A program made the position numbers and the translations under genes. The notes below the pieces were generated by a model. That model had not been told where the DNA came from, made no database searches, and saw only the letters and a list, made by a program, of their open reading frames with translations. DNA of 16,731 nucleotides. Origin: CAYXZO01 sp964469505. GTDB lineage: Bacteria; Fidelibacterota; UBA8477; JABMPR01. The stretch spans positions 1-16,731 of the forward strand of contig CAYXZO010000049.1 in the NCBI GenBank assembly GCA_964469505.1. Direction: 5' to 3'. Below, piece after piece: positions 6,346-12,450 of this stretch. Every line of letters begins with the position of its first letter. The stretch's first letter is position 1.

Positions 6346-8823
6346 TTAAACGTCCGTGGCCGGATAGACCTTCACCCGCGTATTGTTACGCACCAATAGT
6401 CCGCTAACCACCTCCTTTTGTAACATCGTAATCTGGTTAGGATTCACCCCCCGCCCCGCCGCAAAGCGACCATAGGCCGAGTGTCCTAAACCATAAGGAA
6501 GGAAAATGATTCCGGGCATGACCGTTTTGGTAACCCTGGCCTGGGTTTTCAGCTTACCCACCGAAGATTCAATCCAGATCCAGTCACGATCTTTGATCCC
6601 TAACCGACTGGCAGTTTCGTGACTGATTTCCGCCCAGGAATTCCAGCGCACAAAACTCAAGTAACCGGCCATTTCCATTAAAAGGGGCCGGTTAGCACCT
6701 TCGCCCTCCATTAAGGTCACAATCTGGAAGGGGCGCAGATACAAGGGATACTGGGCTGCCGCTCCTTGAAACTGCGGTGGTTCGTAATGCGGCAAATGGC
6801 TTAAGTCCTCTTCCAGTTTCAAGCCGTAGTGCCGGGCGAAATCCTGGGTCGCTTGTTCCGGGGAGAGATTTCTTTTTCGGGCATAGGAGAGCAGCTGGCG
6901 GGAAAAACTCAACAAATAGAATTCGAATTTCCGGCTTTCAGTTTCGAAGCGTTGCGAGGTTTCCGAGCCGGGCGGAGGAAAATCCATCCAGGCGCCTGCC
7001 TTCTGGAACTGATCCCAGAACTCCCGGAAATTTCGTGCTCGCTGGTACCTGAAACCGCGGCGACTGATATAGGAGAATAAGAACTCCTCGAATTGACCCG
7101 TGGGGATGAAACCGCGCCTGGAACGGTACAGCGCTTCCGCTTCCAACCGCACCAGTTGCTGGTAGCTATTAGCCGGCAGTACCGATTGGAAATTATTGCC
7201 CAGGTGCCGCGATAGGTCCAGCAATACATCCCCGGTATTTCGCGTATTAAAGCGTGGGGGTAGAATGGGCTGAGAGAGCCCCACGTGGACAAAGGGAATA
7301 TAGGGTACCCCGAAATCCAGATCCCATTTTTCCAGATAGATATGATCAGGGAGCACGAGATCAGCCAAGGCGGTGGTTTCGTCCATAAAACTGGAAAAAC
7401 TGACGATAAACGGAATCTGGTTCAGGGCCTTTTGTACCCGGGCGGTTTCAGGCCACTCAAAGACAGGGTTACAGCCGTAAATCAGGGCAACTTCAATCGG
7501 GTAAGGACTTCGATTTTCCAGGTTAGTTATCAGCTGAAAGACATCGTGGTTAGAAAACAGGGCTGGAATCTGAGGGTCTTGATCAGCGCGTGGCTGCTGA
7601 AGGGCCCAGCCTGCCAGGTTATCGGGCCTTACTGCGGGAAGACTGCTGGGGATAGCCCACGGCTGCCGGAAGATGCCGCCACAGCGCCCCAGGGACCCAA
7701 CCAAGGCATTTAAGGCGTGTACGGCTATCTGGGTAAAAAATCCATTGCTGTGTCCGCTTACTTCAGCACCGAAGAGAGCGATTGAGGGTTTGTTTTCTGC
7801 GAAATTTCGGGCTACCTGAATGATATCATCTACCGGCACTCCGGTAATTTGCGACACTTTCTCCGGGTAGTACTCCCGCAAGATGAGGGACTTCAGCCCC
7901 CGGTGCCGTCGATTTTGATCATCAGTCCAATCTTCAAACCCGAAAGTGTAGTTCTGGATGTACTCCCGATCGTAGCGCTCCTCCATGATGAGGATATAGG
8001 CAATTCCCAGAGCCAAAGCCGCAGCAGTTCCCGGCCGGATAGGGAGCCACTTGTCAGCCTTGGCCGCAGTCATGGAGAAACGAGAATCGGCGTGGATAAG
8101 TTTTACCCGATACCCCCGCCGGTTCTGGCGCATCTGACCGAACATTTTAGCCATCCAGGTGGGAGGGCCTTCGGTACCCAGTAAATCGCCCCCAAAGCTT
8201 AAAAGAAAGCGAGTATTAGCAAAATCGTAAGCGGGACGAAAGGAGCCTCCATGCATGGCGGTAAAGGCGGGAGCCTCACCCAGAATAGGCCGGGCCGAAA
8301 GCAGATTTGGAGAGCCATATGCCTGCATGAATTGGGTGACGGTACGCTTCAGCAATCCCCGCATCTGGCCATAGAGGAACAAAAGATGGTGAGGCTTCTT
8401 TCCCGCTCTCATTTTCTTAAGGCGATCAGCAAGCAATCGTATGGCCTCTTCCCAGCTGATGGATTGCCACTGTCCCTCGCCCCGCGCGCCGACGCGTTTG
8501 AGCGGTCCTTTCAGACGATCGGGATTGAAAAGCACCTGCAAGCCGGAATGCCCCATAGGACACAATCCCCCATGACTAATGGGCGACTGCGGGTTCCCTT
8601 CGATTTTCACCGGTCGATTGTCCACCAGCCGTACCTTGATTCCACATCCGCCCGGACACAAGCGGCAGGTGCTCAGGGTCCAGCTTTCGATTCCTAGCCC
8701 GGCAGGCCGCTCCAGAACCTGGGCTTCTTCGGAGCCCAGAGCATTCATCACCCACTTGCTACTCGAGGCAGCGCTGATCATGAGGACACTTTGTTTTAAG
8801 AAATCTCTTCTCTTGATACTCAA
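6346..8823 (-). CDS. Molybdopterin-oxidoreductase family subunit with Tat signal (ActB1-like), possibly Mo-free
   Basis: The 825-residue protein starts with a twin-arginine signal, KRRDFLKQS at residues 4-12, so it is exported folded. The initiation codon is TTG, with GGAG eight bases upstream; no later start keeps the Tat motif. An N-terminal cluster site is present as C53-x2-C56-x3-C60-x27-C88. The rest has the order of the family, including ISWEEAI near 122-128 and a C-terminal pterin-binding domain containing PYGLGHSAYGR and GVNPNQ. Two features look non-catalytic. The residue two after C88 is methionine where lysine or arginine usually bridges cluster and pterin. The loop after GSPN (170-173) has leucine around the position that normally holds the cysteine or selenocysteine molybdenum ligand. 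It may thus be a structural relative like ActB1. A working thiosulfate- or polysulfide-type reductase cannot be fully excluded. Confidence 0.92.
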   Translation of the reverse strand: MSIKRRDFLKQSVLMISAASSSKWVMNALGSEEAQVLERPAGLGIESWTLSTCRLCPGGCGIKVRLVDNRPVKIEGNPQSPISHGGLCPMGHSGLQVLFNPDRLKGPLKRVGARGEGQWQSISWEEAIRLLADRLKKMRAGKKPHHLLFLYGQMRGLLKRTVTQFMQAYGSPNLLSARPILGEAPAFTAMHGGSFRPAYDFANTRFLLSFGGDLLGTEGPPTWMAKMFGQMRQNRRGYRVKLIHADSRFSMTAAKADKWLPIRPGTAAALALGIAYILIMEERYDREYIQNYTFGFEDWTDDQNRRHRGLKSLILREYYPEKVSQITGVPVDDIIQVARNFAENKPSIALFGAEVSGHSNGFFTQIAVHALNALVGSLGRCGGIFRQPWAIPSSLPAVRPDNLAGWALQQPRADQDPQIPALFSNHDVFQLITNLENRSPYPIEVALIYGCNPVFEWPETARVQKALNQIPFIVSFSSFMDETTALADLVLPDHIYLEKWDLDFGVPYIPFVHVGLSQPILPPRFNTRNTGDVLLDLSRHLGNNFQSVLPANSYQQLVRLEAEALYRSRRGFIPTGQFEEFLFSYISRRGFRYQRARNFREFWDQFQKAGAWMDFPPPGSETSQRFETESRKFEFYLLSFSRQLLSYARKRNLSPEQATQDFARHYGLKLEEDLSHLPHYEPPQFQGAAAQYPLYLRPFQIVTLMEGEGANRPLLMEMAGYLSFVRWNSWAEISHETASRLGIKDRDWIWIESSVGKLKTQARVTKTVMPGIIFLPYGLGHSAYGRFAAGRGVNPNQITMLQKEVVSGLLVRNNTRVKVYPATDV

Positions 8824-8841
8824 TTTCGCTGCTCCACGTTG

Positions 8842-9363
8842 TTACCGATGGCAATTAATGCATTCATACGGGTTCGCAATCCGTGGCACCCTTCGATGAC
8901 AACCGATGCAGTTTTTCATCTTCAATAGAACGGGTTGGTCTGTAAAGGGCTTGGCCATGCGCTCCACCTCCCCATGACATTTCTGACAGGCAATCTTGCC
9001 GACCTGGGTGTGTAAGCGATGGGAGAAAAATACGTGTTCCGGCGCTTTATAAACTTGCCGCCAGGGGATGGGCACATGACGCTGACGATATTCCTGAATT
9101 TTTTGCCTTTCCGAGGTCTGGTAAATCACATCTTCATGGCAGACCACACAGGTTTTTACCTGGGGAATAGAAGCTTTGAATGTGGTATTGAAGGTCCGGT
9201 GGCAAAACTCACACGGAACGTTGTTGTCCGCATGCTTCTTGTGGCTGAAGGCAATGGGCTGTCGAACCTCGTTCCGCCGAGCAAAAATTGCCACCACAAA
9301 GAGGAGTATAATCAGCGCAATTATACTTAGCTTCATCCAGGGCTTAGGGGAGTTAGTTTGCAT
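8842..9363 (-). CDS. Pentaheme c-type cytochrome with N-terminal membrane anchor (ActA-like)
   Basis: The 173-residue protein has an uncleaved-looking hydrophobic helix at about residues 11-28 followed by basic residues, so it is probably anchored with its heme domain outside the inner membrane. Five heme sites occur: C51-H55, C72-H76, C126-H130, C152-H156 and C168-H172. Additional histidines in FSHKKH (41, 44) and FFSHRLH (115, 118), typical of cytochrome c7/NrfH-like packing, are likely sixth ligands. Size, heme number and position directly before the molybdopterin-family gene match ActA of alternative complex III. The 18-base gap to the next gene implies cotranscription. The ribosome site is weak (GAGAAG three bases from the ATG). 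The upstream region is a decayed cupredoxin copy with no obvious promoter, so transcription may arrive from the cupredoxin side. Confidence 0.92.
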   Translation of the reverse strand: MQTNSPKPWMKLSIIALIILLFVVAIFARRNEVRQPIAFSHKKHADNNVPCEFCHRTFNTTFKASIPQVKTCVVCHEDVIYQTSERQKIQEYRQRHVPIPWRQVYKAPEHVFFSHRLHTQVGKIACQKCHGEVERMAKPFTDQPVLLKMKNCIGCHRRVPRIANPYECINCHR

Positions 9364-9417
9364 GTCTTCTCAATTCGGTTAGGTGTTCATCTCCTGAAAC
9401 CAGCGAGTACCTCTGCC

Positions 9418-9844
9418 TCACTGCGGCGCAGACCTTACGGCTCTACCACCCTTTCCCGATATACCGTGACCATCCGAGATCAAGCTCTCTACCAAACCTT
9501 CAACATGCACCCGCCAGCGAGATATCTTTGAGGGCAAATTTTCCCCGCCTTTCAGCAGTCTCGGTATGACTGGACTTTTGCAAAGCCTCTATATGTGTTT
9601 CCATTTCAGGATGCATGTTGCGCAGTGTGGGGGTAGTACCCATACCTGGTATGGAAAAGGTGTAAGAGGGCACGATCCCTTTAGTCCATGGGGTTAGATT
9701 GAATTTTCCACCTGGGTGATGGGGTGAACGAGTACGATCACCGCGACTATGCTCACCACCGGGGAGTACCTCGAAGGATTCATTTACCCACACTGGCAAT
9801 TGGGTAGCCAGTTCAGATTTTGAAGACCGTGATTGCCGCGGCAT
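9418..9844 (-). pseudogene. Decayed tandem copy of the cupredoxin gene (C-terminal two thirds)
   Basis: The minus-strand translation of 9500-9844 contains PGGKFNLTPWTKGIV and NMHPEME, closely matching PGGKFNLGTWAKGIV and NVHPEME of the intact cupredoxin just upstream. The copy begins at about the parent's residue 57, directly after the parent stop (the stop and an ATG share a base, TGATG), and has no signal peptide. The copper cysteine is arginine (LRNMHPE), and the histidine of VLHNVFS is also lost. Near 9520 one base is missing relative to the parent (CCCGGCTGGC against CTCGCTGGC). After this shift the parent-like tail LKVW is readable in the other frame, followed at once by TAG where the parent has histidine CAC. 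Weaker nucleotide similarity continues to a TGA at 9418-9420 aligned with the parent stop. This is a pseudogene, not a second copper protein. Confidence 0.85.
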
Positions 9845-10428
9845 CACTTCAACACAAATTTGACTGTTACCTTACCCTTCGCTGGTACCATGATCCTCTG
9901 AGGTTTAGCTTTTCGTTTCTCGTGCCAGACTTTCAACGTGTACTCGCCAGCCGGGACGTTCTTGATGGTGAACTTTCCTTGCTTATCGCTTACAGCGAAA
10001 TAGGGTGTTTGCAAAGCCACAATATAGGCTTCCATTTCAGGATGCACGTTGCACAGAATGGTGGCCGCCCCTGGAGTGGAAAAGGTGTAAGACTTGACGA
10101 TTCCCTTAGCCCAGGTTCCCAGATTGAACTTTCCCCCCGGATAATCGGGTGAAAAGACGTTATGTAACACATCATCACTATTTAAGAAATCCACGGTAGT
10201 ACCTACCAGCACTGGCAAAACGTGGGGAATGAACTCCAGATTTTTCTGATCCATAACGGCGTGTTGTTTGGGAGACTCAAAAACCTTGCCTGCAATCTTC
10301 TCGACATAAACAATAACGTTCGCATTGTTCCTGGCGCGCTTTACCTTCACCTTACCGATGATGTCGCCCGCGTAAATCTGAGAAGCACAAAGCACCAGAG
10401 CCAGGCTAACCGCGAGAAAACGTCCCAT
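9844..10428 (-). CDS. Periplasmic cupredoxin (plastocyanin-like) with C-terminal carboxypeptidase-regulatory-like segment
   Basis: The 194-residue protein has a Sec signal with cleavage after IYA (residue 20). It carries the plastocyanin-like pattern FLNSDDVLHNVFS and, further on, ILCNVHPEME. The four type-1 copper ligands would be H89, C126, H129 and M132. The C-terminal part (QGKFTIKNVPAGEYTLKVWHE, about 150-170) resembles the beta-sandwich tail found in periplasmic methylamine-utilisation-like and cupredoxin-family proteins. It is probably a soluble one-electron carrier. The start ATG has an excellent AGGAGGG site six to seven bases upstream. A strong hairpin separates it from the porin-cytochrome gene, leaving no room for its own promoter, so it is expressed by read-through. 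Its location between an outer-membrane cytochrome and the quinol module suggests it shuttles electrons across the periplasm (inference). Confidence 0.9.
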   Translation of the reverse strand: MGRFLAVSLALVLCASQIYAGDIIGKVKVKRARNNANVIVYVEKIAGKVFESPKQHAVMDQKNLEFIPHVLPVLVGTTVDFLNSDDVLHNVFSPDYPGGKFNLGTWAKGIVKSYTFSTPGAATILCNVHPEMEAYIVALQTPYFAVSDKQGKFTIKNVPAGEYTLKVWHEKRKAKPQRIMVPAKGKVTVKFVLK

Positions 10429-10450
10429 AATCAGACCCTCCTGTTGTCTT

Positions 10451-10485
10451 AAAACACTCGCTGGCCAGGTAGTTGGCCAGCGAGT
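10451..10485 (-). terminator. Perfect 12-bp hairpin with short T tail between porin-cytochrome and cupredoxin
   Basis: Arms ACTCGCTGGCCA (10456-10467) and TGGCCAGCGAGT (10474-10485) are exact reverse complements with a six-base loop. On the minus strand the stem is followed by GTTTTAAG, a short T tract. The stem lies 8 bases past the porin-cytochrome stop and ends 27 bases before the cupredoxin ATG. With only four T residues, it may act as a partial terminator or as a 3' stabiliser that sets the ratio of porin to downstream products. Confidence 0.65.
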
Positions 10486-10493
10486 TACGGTAT

Positions 10494-11753
10494 TTAAAAT
10501 GCAAAGTTAACTTCCATGGCGAGATGTCCGGTGTTCTTATGGGCATCGTCAAGGGGTTTTACGTATTCCATGGTCACCTTAACGTTAGCTCGAACCAAGG
10601 CAACAATTGCAGGAATGATGTTAGTGGCGGCATCGGTATTGTCGTTCTGGTCCTCATCTGTATATTCGTAGCGGGCGTAAGCAATCAACCAGGGATAAAT
10701 CACGTAGTTTGTCTCGGTATAATAGGCCAGTGAAGTGCGGTCGTAGCCATCGTATTTGGATTTCATTTGCAGCAAGGCTCCATTGAAGATCAGTCGATTG
10801 AACCACAGATCTATATCTCCTCCGACTACGGAGAAATCATCTTGCCCATTCGCTCCGTCGGCTGTTCCTTTATAGAAGAATCCTCCCAGGCGCAGGCTGT
10901 TGTCAATGTAGAAAGCAGAAGTACTGCTACCTTGACCTTCAGTGCCGCCAATCTCACCCAGGCCGCCAATTTTGTAGGTTACCCGGCCGTAAACATCTTT
11001 GCTCTTATTAATATCGTAGTTTTCTCCATCCCGCTGGCCGTTACCGATGCCTACAGCGTAGGTGAAGCCTCCTCGTCCTCGGGGCCCGTTACCAGCACCC
11101 CATAATTCGACACCACCAGCAGCCCCGGAACGAAGGCGCCAGGTTCCAGACTGATTGCGCAAGTTTACCACGTTATAATGCTGGGCGGTCAAACGGGTGT
11201 GTTCGTTGAAGTATCGATCCAAGCCCACGGTCCCAAAGGCCAGATGGGCCGCGGGCGAAAAATCGTACTGAACCTGGAAATCATAACCTAGCTCTTCGGA
11301 ATGCTCCAGTTCAATCTCTCCATGATAGGAGATATAGTCATCAAAGGTTCCGGCGAAGAGAATCGCTAGTTCGTGAGGAAGCTCAAAGGTGCTTTTGCCC
11401 TCCTCGGCATCGTTCTCGAACTTGAAAAAACGACCAATAGCGTGCACGGCTATCGGGCTTGTTCCGGGAATATCAGTGGGCCAAATGGCGTTTGGGAAAA
11501 CTTTCCTGTACGCCTCCGAGCCCATGCTAACCGGCTCTTCCTTGGTCATTTGTTTGTCGGTCCCTGCGGGGTATCGGAAGCCGTTGTTTTTGAATGCTTT
11601 TCCAAAAGCATTCAGCTTGGGAAATGCGTAGTGGCATGTGATACAGCTGGTCTTATACTTCCTGGCAAAGACCGGGAAGGCGTCTGCCGTCCGGAAATCC
11701 ATAAACATAAAAGCAAGCAGAACAACAAATACCACTGCGTAAGATCTCCTCAT
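10494..11753 (-). CDS. Outer-membrane monoheme cytochrome-porin, Cyc2-like architecture
   Basis: The 419-residue protein has a Sec signal ending ADA-F (about residue 25). It has one heme site near the N-terminus, C37-x2-C40-H41, within FARKYKTSCITCHYAFPKLN, followed by NAFGKAFKNNGF. The remaining 350 residues alternate in the manner of amphipathic beta strands rich in Tyr, Phe and Gly, and the chain ends in NFAF; a terminal phenylalanine is the usual outer-membrane barrel signal. One N-terminal heme followed by a barrel of about 400 residues, and the FAR...CxxCH...LNAFGxxF pattern, resemble the fused cytochrome-porin Cyc2, an iron oxidase of neutrophilic and acidophilic iron oxidisers. Related uncharacterised porin-cytochromes share the heme motif, so iron oxidation is only a hypothesis. 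The ATG has AAAGGAGT seven bases upstream and lies 11 bases after the receiver gene. Confidence 0.85.
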   Translation of the reverse strand: MRRSYAVVFVVLLAFMFMDFRTADAFPVFARKYKTSCITCHYAFPKLNAFGKAFKNNGFRYPAGTDKQMTKEEPVSMGSEAYRKVFPNAIWPTDIPGTSPIAVHAIGRFFKFENDAEEGKSTFELPHELAILFAGTFDDYISYHGEIELEHSEELGYDFQVQYDFSPAAHLAFGTVGLDRYFNEHTRLTAQHYNVVNLRNQSGTWRLRSGAAGGVELWGAGNGPRGRGGFTYAVGIGNGQRDGENYDINKSKDVYGRVTYKIGGLGEIGGTEGQGSSTSAFYIDNSLRLGGFFYKGTADGANGQDDFSVVGGDIDLWFNRLIFNGALLQMKSKYDGYDRTSLAYYTETNYVIYPWLIAYARYEYTDEDQNDNTDAATNIIPAIVALVRANVKVTMEYVKPLDDAHKNTGHLAMEVNFAF

Positions 11754-11764
11754 GACTGACTCCT

Positions 11765-12199
11765 TTAACTTTGGTTAATGAGTTGGCTAAGGTTTTTACT
11801 TAAGGCGAAGTTTACCGCCTTCCTGAGTTGTTGAATATCAAATGGCTTGGGAATGAAATAATCCATACCCAGAGCTTTGAGATCCCATTTATAGCTAACT
11901 TCTGGGTAAGCGCTAATGACGATAGTAGGTAGCTCAGGGAAATGCGTCTTTTTGTATCGCAGAGTTTCCAAACAGGCAAACTCGTCAATGCCAATGTTCA
12001 GGATAAGCAAATCAAATTTCTGCTTCTTCAGCAAGCTATGCCCGGCAGCAATGGTGGTATAGGCAATCATCTCCACACCTTTCTGCGTGGCAAAGAAACG
12101 CTTAAACGCTTCCAGAATGTTGCGATCATCATCCAGAACCAATACTCGTTTCTTTGATTGTATGCCCACCTCCCTGTGTGTGATGTAAATGGTCAACAA
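11765..12199 (-). CDS. Stand-alone receiver-domain protein with the phosphorylation Asp replaced by Asn
   Basis: This is a CheY-like single receiver domain with no output domain. The acidic triad (VLDDD), the serine of VISAY and the lysine of IPKPF are present. The strand that should hold the phospho-aspartate reads DLLILNIGI, and the codon at 11996-11998 is AAC, so the acceptor is asparagine. It may be a phosphorylation-independent adaptor. The coordinates use the longest conventional start, a TTG at 12199, but I doubt it: that codon sits inside a sigma54-like promoter element. A perfect GGGAGG (12169-12174) lies five bases before an in-frame ATA at 12161-12163, which would give 132 residues. 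GTG at 12167-12169 is also in frame but abuts the ribosome site. The stop lies 11 bases before the porin-cytochrome gene, so the two are cotranscribed. Confidence 0.85.
   Translation of the reverse strand: MLTIYITHREVGIQSKKRVLVLDDDRNILEAFKRFFATQKGVEMIAYTTIAAGHSLLKKQKFDLLILNIGIDEFACLETLRYKKTHFPELPTIVISAYPEVSYKWDLKALGMDYFIPKPFDIQQLRKAVNFALSKNLSQLINQS
12161..12174 (-). promoter_or_regulatory. Strong ribosome site followed by ATA (possible non-standard start of the receiver gene)
   Basis: The minus strand reads GGGAGG, then TGGGC, then ATA CAA TCA in the receiver frame. Spacing of five bases is ideal, yet no ATG, GTG or TTG stands at the expected position. Either ATA initiates, or the ribosome site is fortuitous and TTG at 12199 or GTG at 12169 is used. 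Confidence 0.45.
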
Positions 12200-12207
12200 T
12201 GGTGCCA
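12192..12207 (-). promoter_or_regulatory. Near-consensus sigma54 (-24/-12) promoter for the receiver / porin-cytochrome operon
   Basis: The minus strand reads TGGCAC-CATTG-TTGAC. The sigma54 consensus is TGGCAC, five bases, then TTGCA or TTGCT. The -24 half is exact and the spacing is exact; the -12 half has GA where GC is usual, which is a real weakness. Transcription would start near 12181, just ahead of the GGGAGG ribosome site. An adjacent NtrC-type activator gene and an upstream palindrome support the call. An alternative -10-like TATAAT lies at 12253-12258 but lacks a good -35. Confidence 0.5.
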
Positions 12208-12315
12208 GCTTCTTACAATGGTAGCCTGGCGGTCATAAGTCATTAATAATCAATTATATGTAAACACTTAATTGTGAACGAAAGGGAATTGAAATCCGTA
12301 AAATTGTAACCGAGA

Positions 12316-12347
12316 GGGTGACAGGAGCTGTCACCCCTTGAGTGACA
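12316..12347. promoter_or_regulatory. Palindromic activator-binding candidate (enhancer) with an extra half-site
   Basis: Arms GGGTGACAG (12316-12324) and CTGTCACCC (12328-12336) are exact reverse complements around a three-base centre. A third half-site, GTGACA, lies at 12342-12347 in the same orientation as the left arm. The palindrome centre is about 130 bases upstream of the sigma54-like element, the normal range for an NtrC-type enhancer. As a terminator for the activator gene it is less convincing, since neither side carries a T tract. Confidence 0.55.
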
Positions 12348-12450
12348 CTTAGTACTTAAATCCGTTACCTGGCAAACTGCAAGATATACCGGTAGGAGAA
12401 TTAATTAGCCCCTACATTTCACTCATCCAAGGTGCAGTCAGAAGCACATT

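Noticed and set aside
8251..8697. 148-codon + strand frame inside the molybdopterin-family gene
   Set aside because: Antisense shadow of a well-supported gene; no motif, no ribosome site and low-complexity basic composition. Other + strand frames in the window were rejected on the same ground.
331..9363. Canonical alternative complex III operon
   Set aside because: ActD, ActF and linked cytochrome oxidase genes are absent and extra multiheme genes are present, so only an ACIII-like label is justified.
9500..9844. A separate small gene of about 114 codons
   Set aside because: It is explained as a frameshifted duplicate of the cupredoxin with a lost copper cysteine and no signal peptide.
12316..12336. 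Perfect palindrome as a rho-independent terminator of the regulator operon
   Set aside because: Stem strength is fine, but the loop is only three bases, no T tract follows on the minus strand, and an additional half-site beside it fits protein binding better.
12364..12383. TGGCA...TGCAA on the + strand as a sigma54 promoter
   Set aside because: The distance between the GG and GC pairs is too short for sigma54 and there is no + strand gene downstream.
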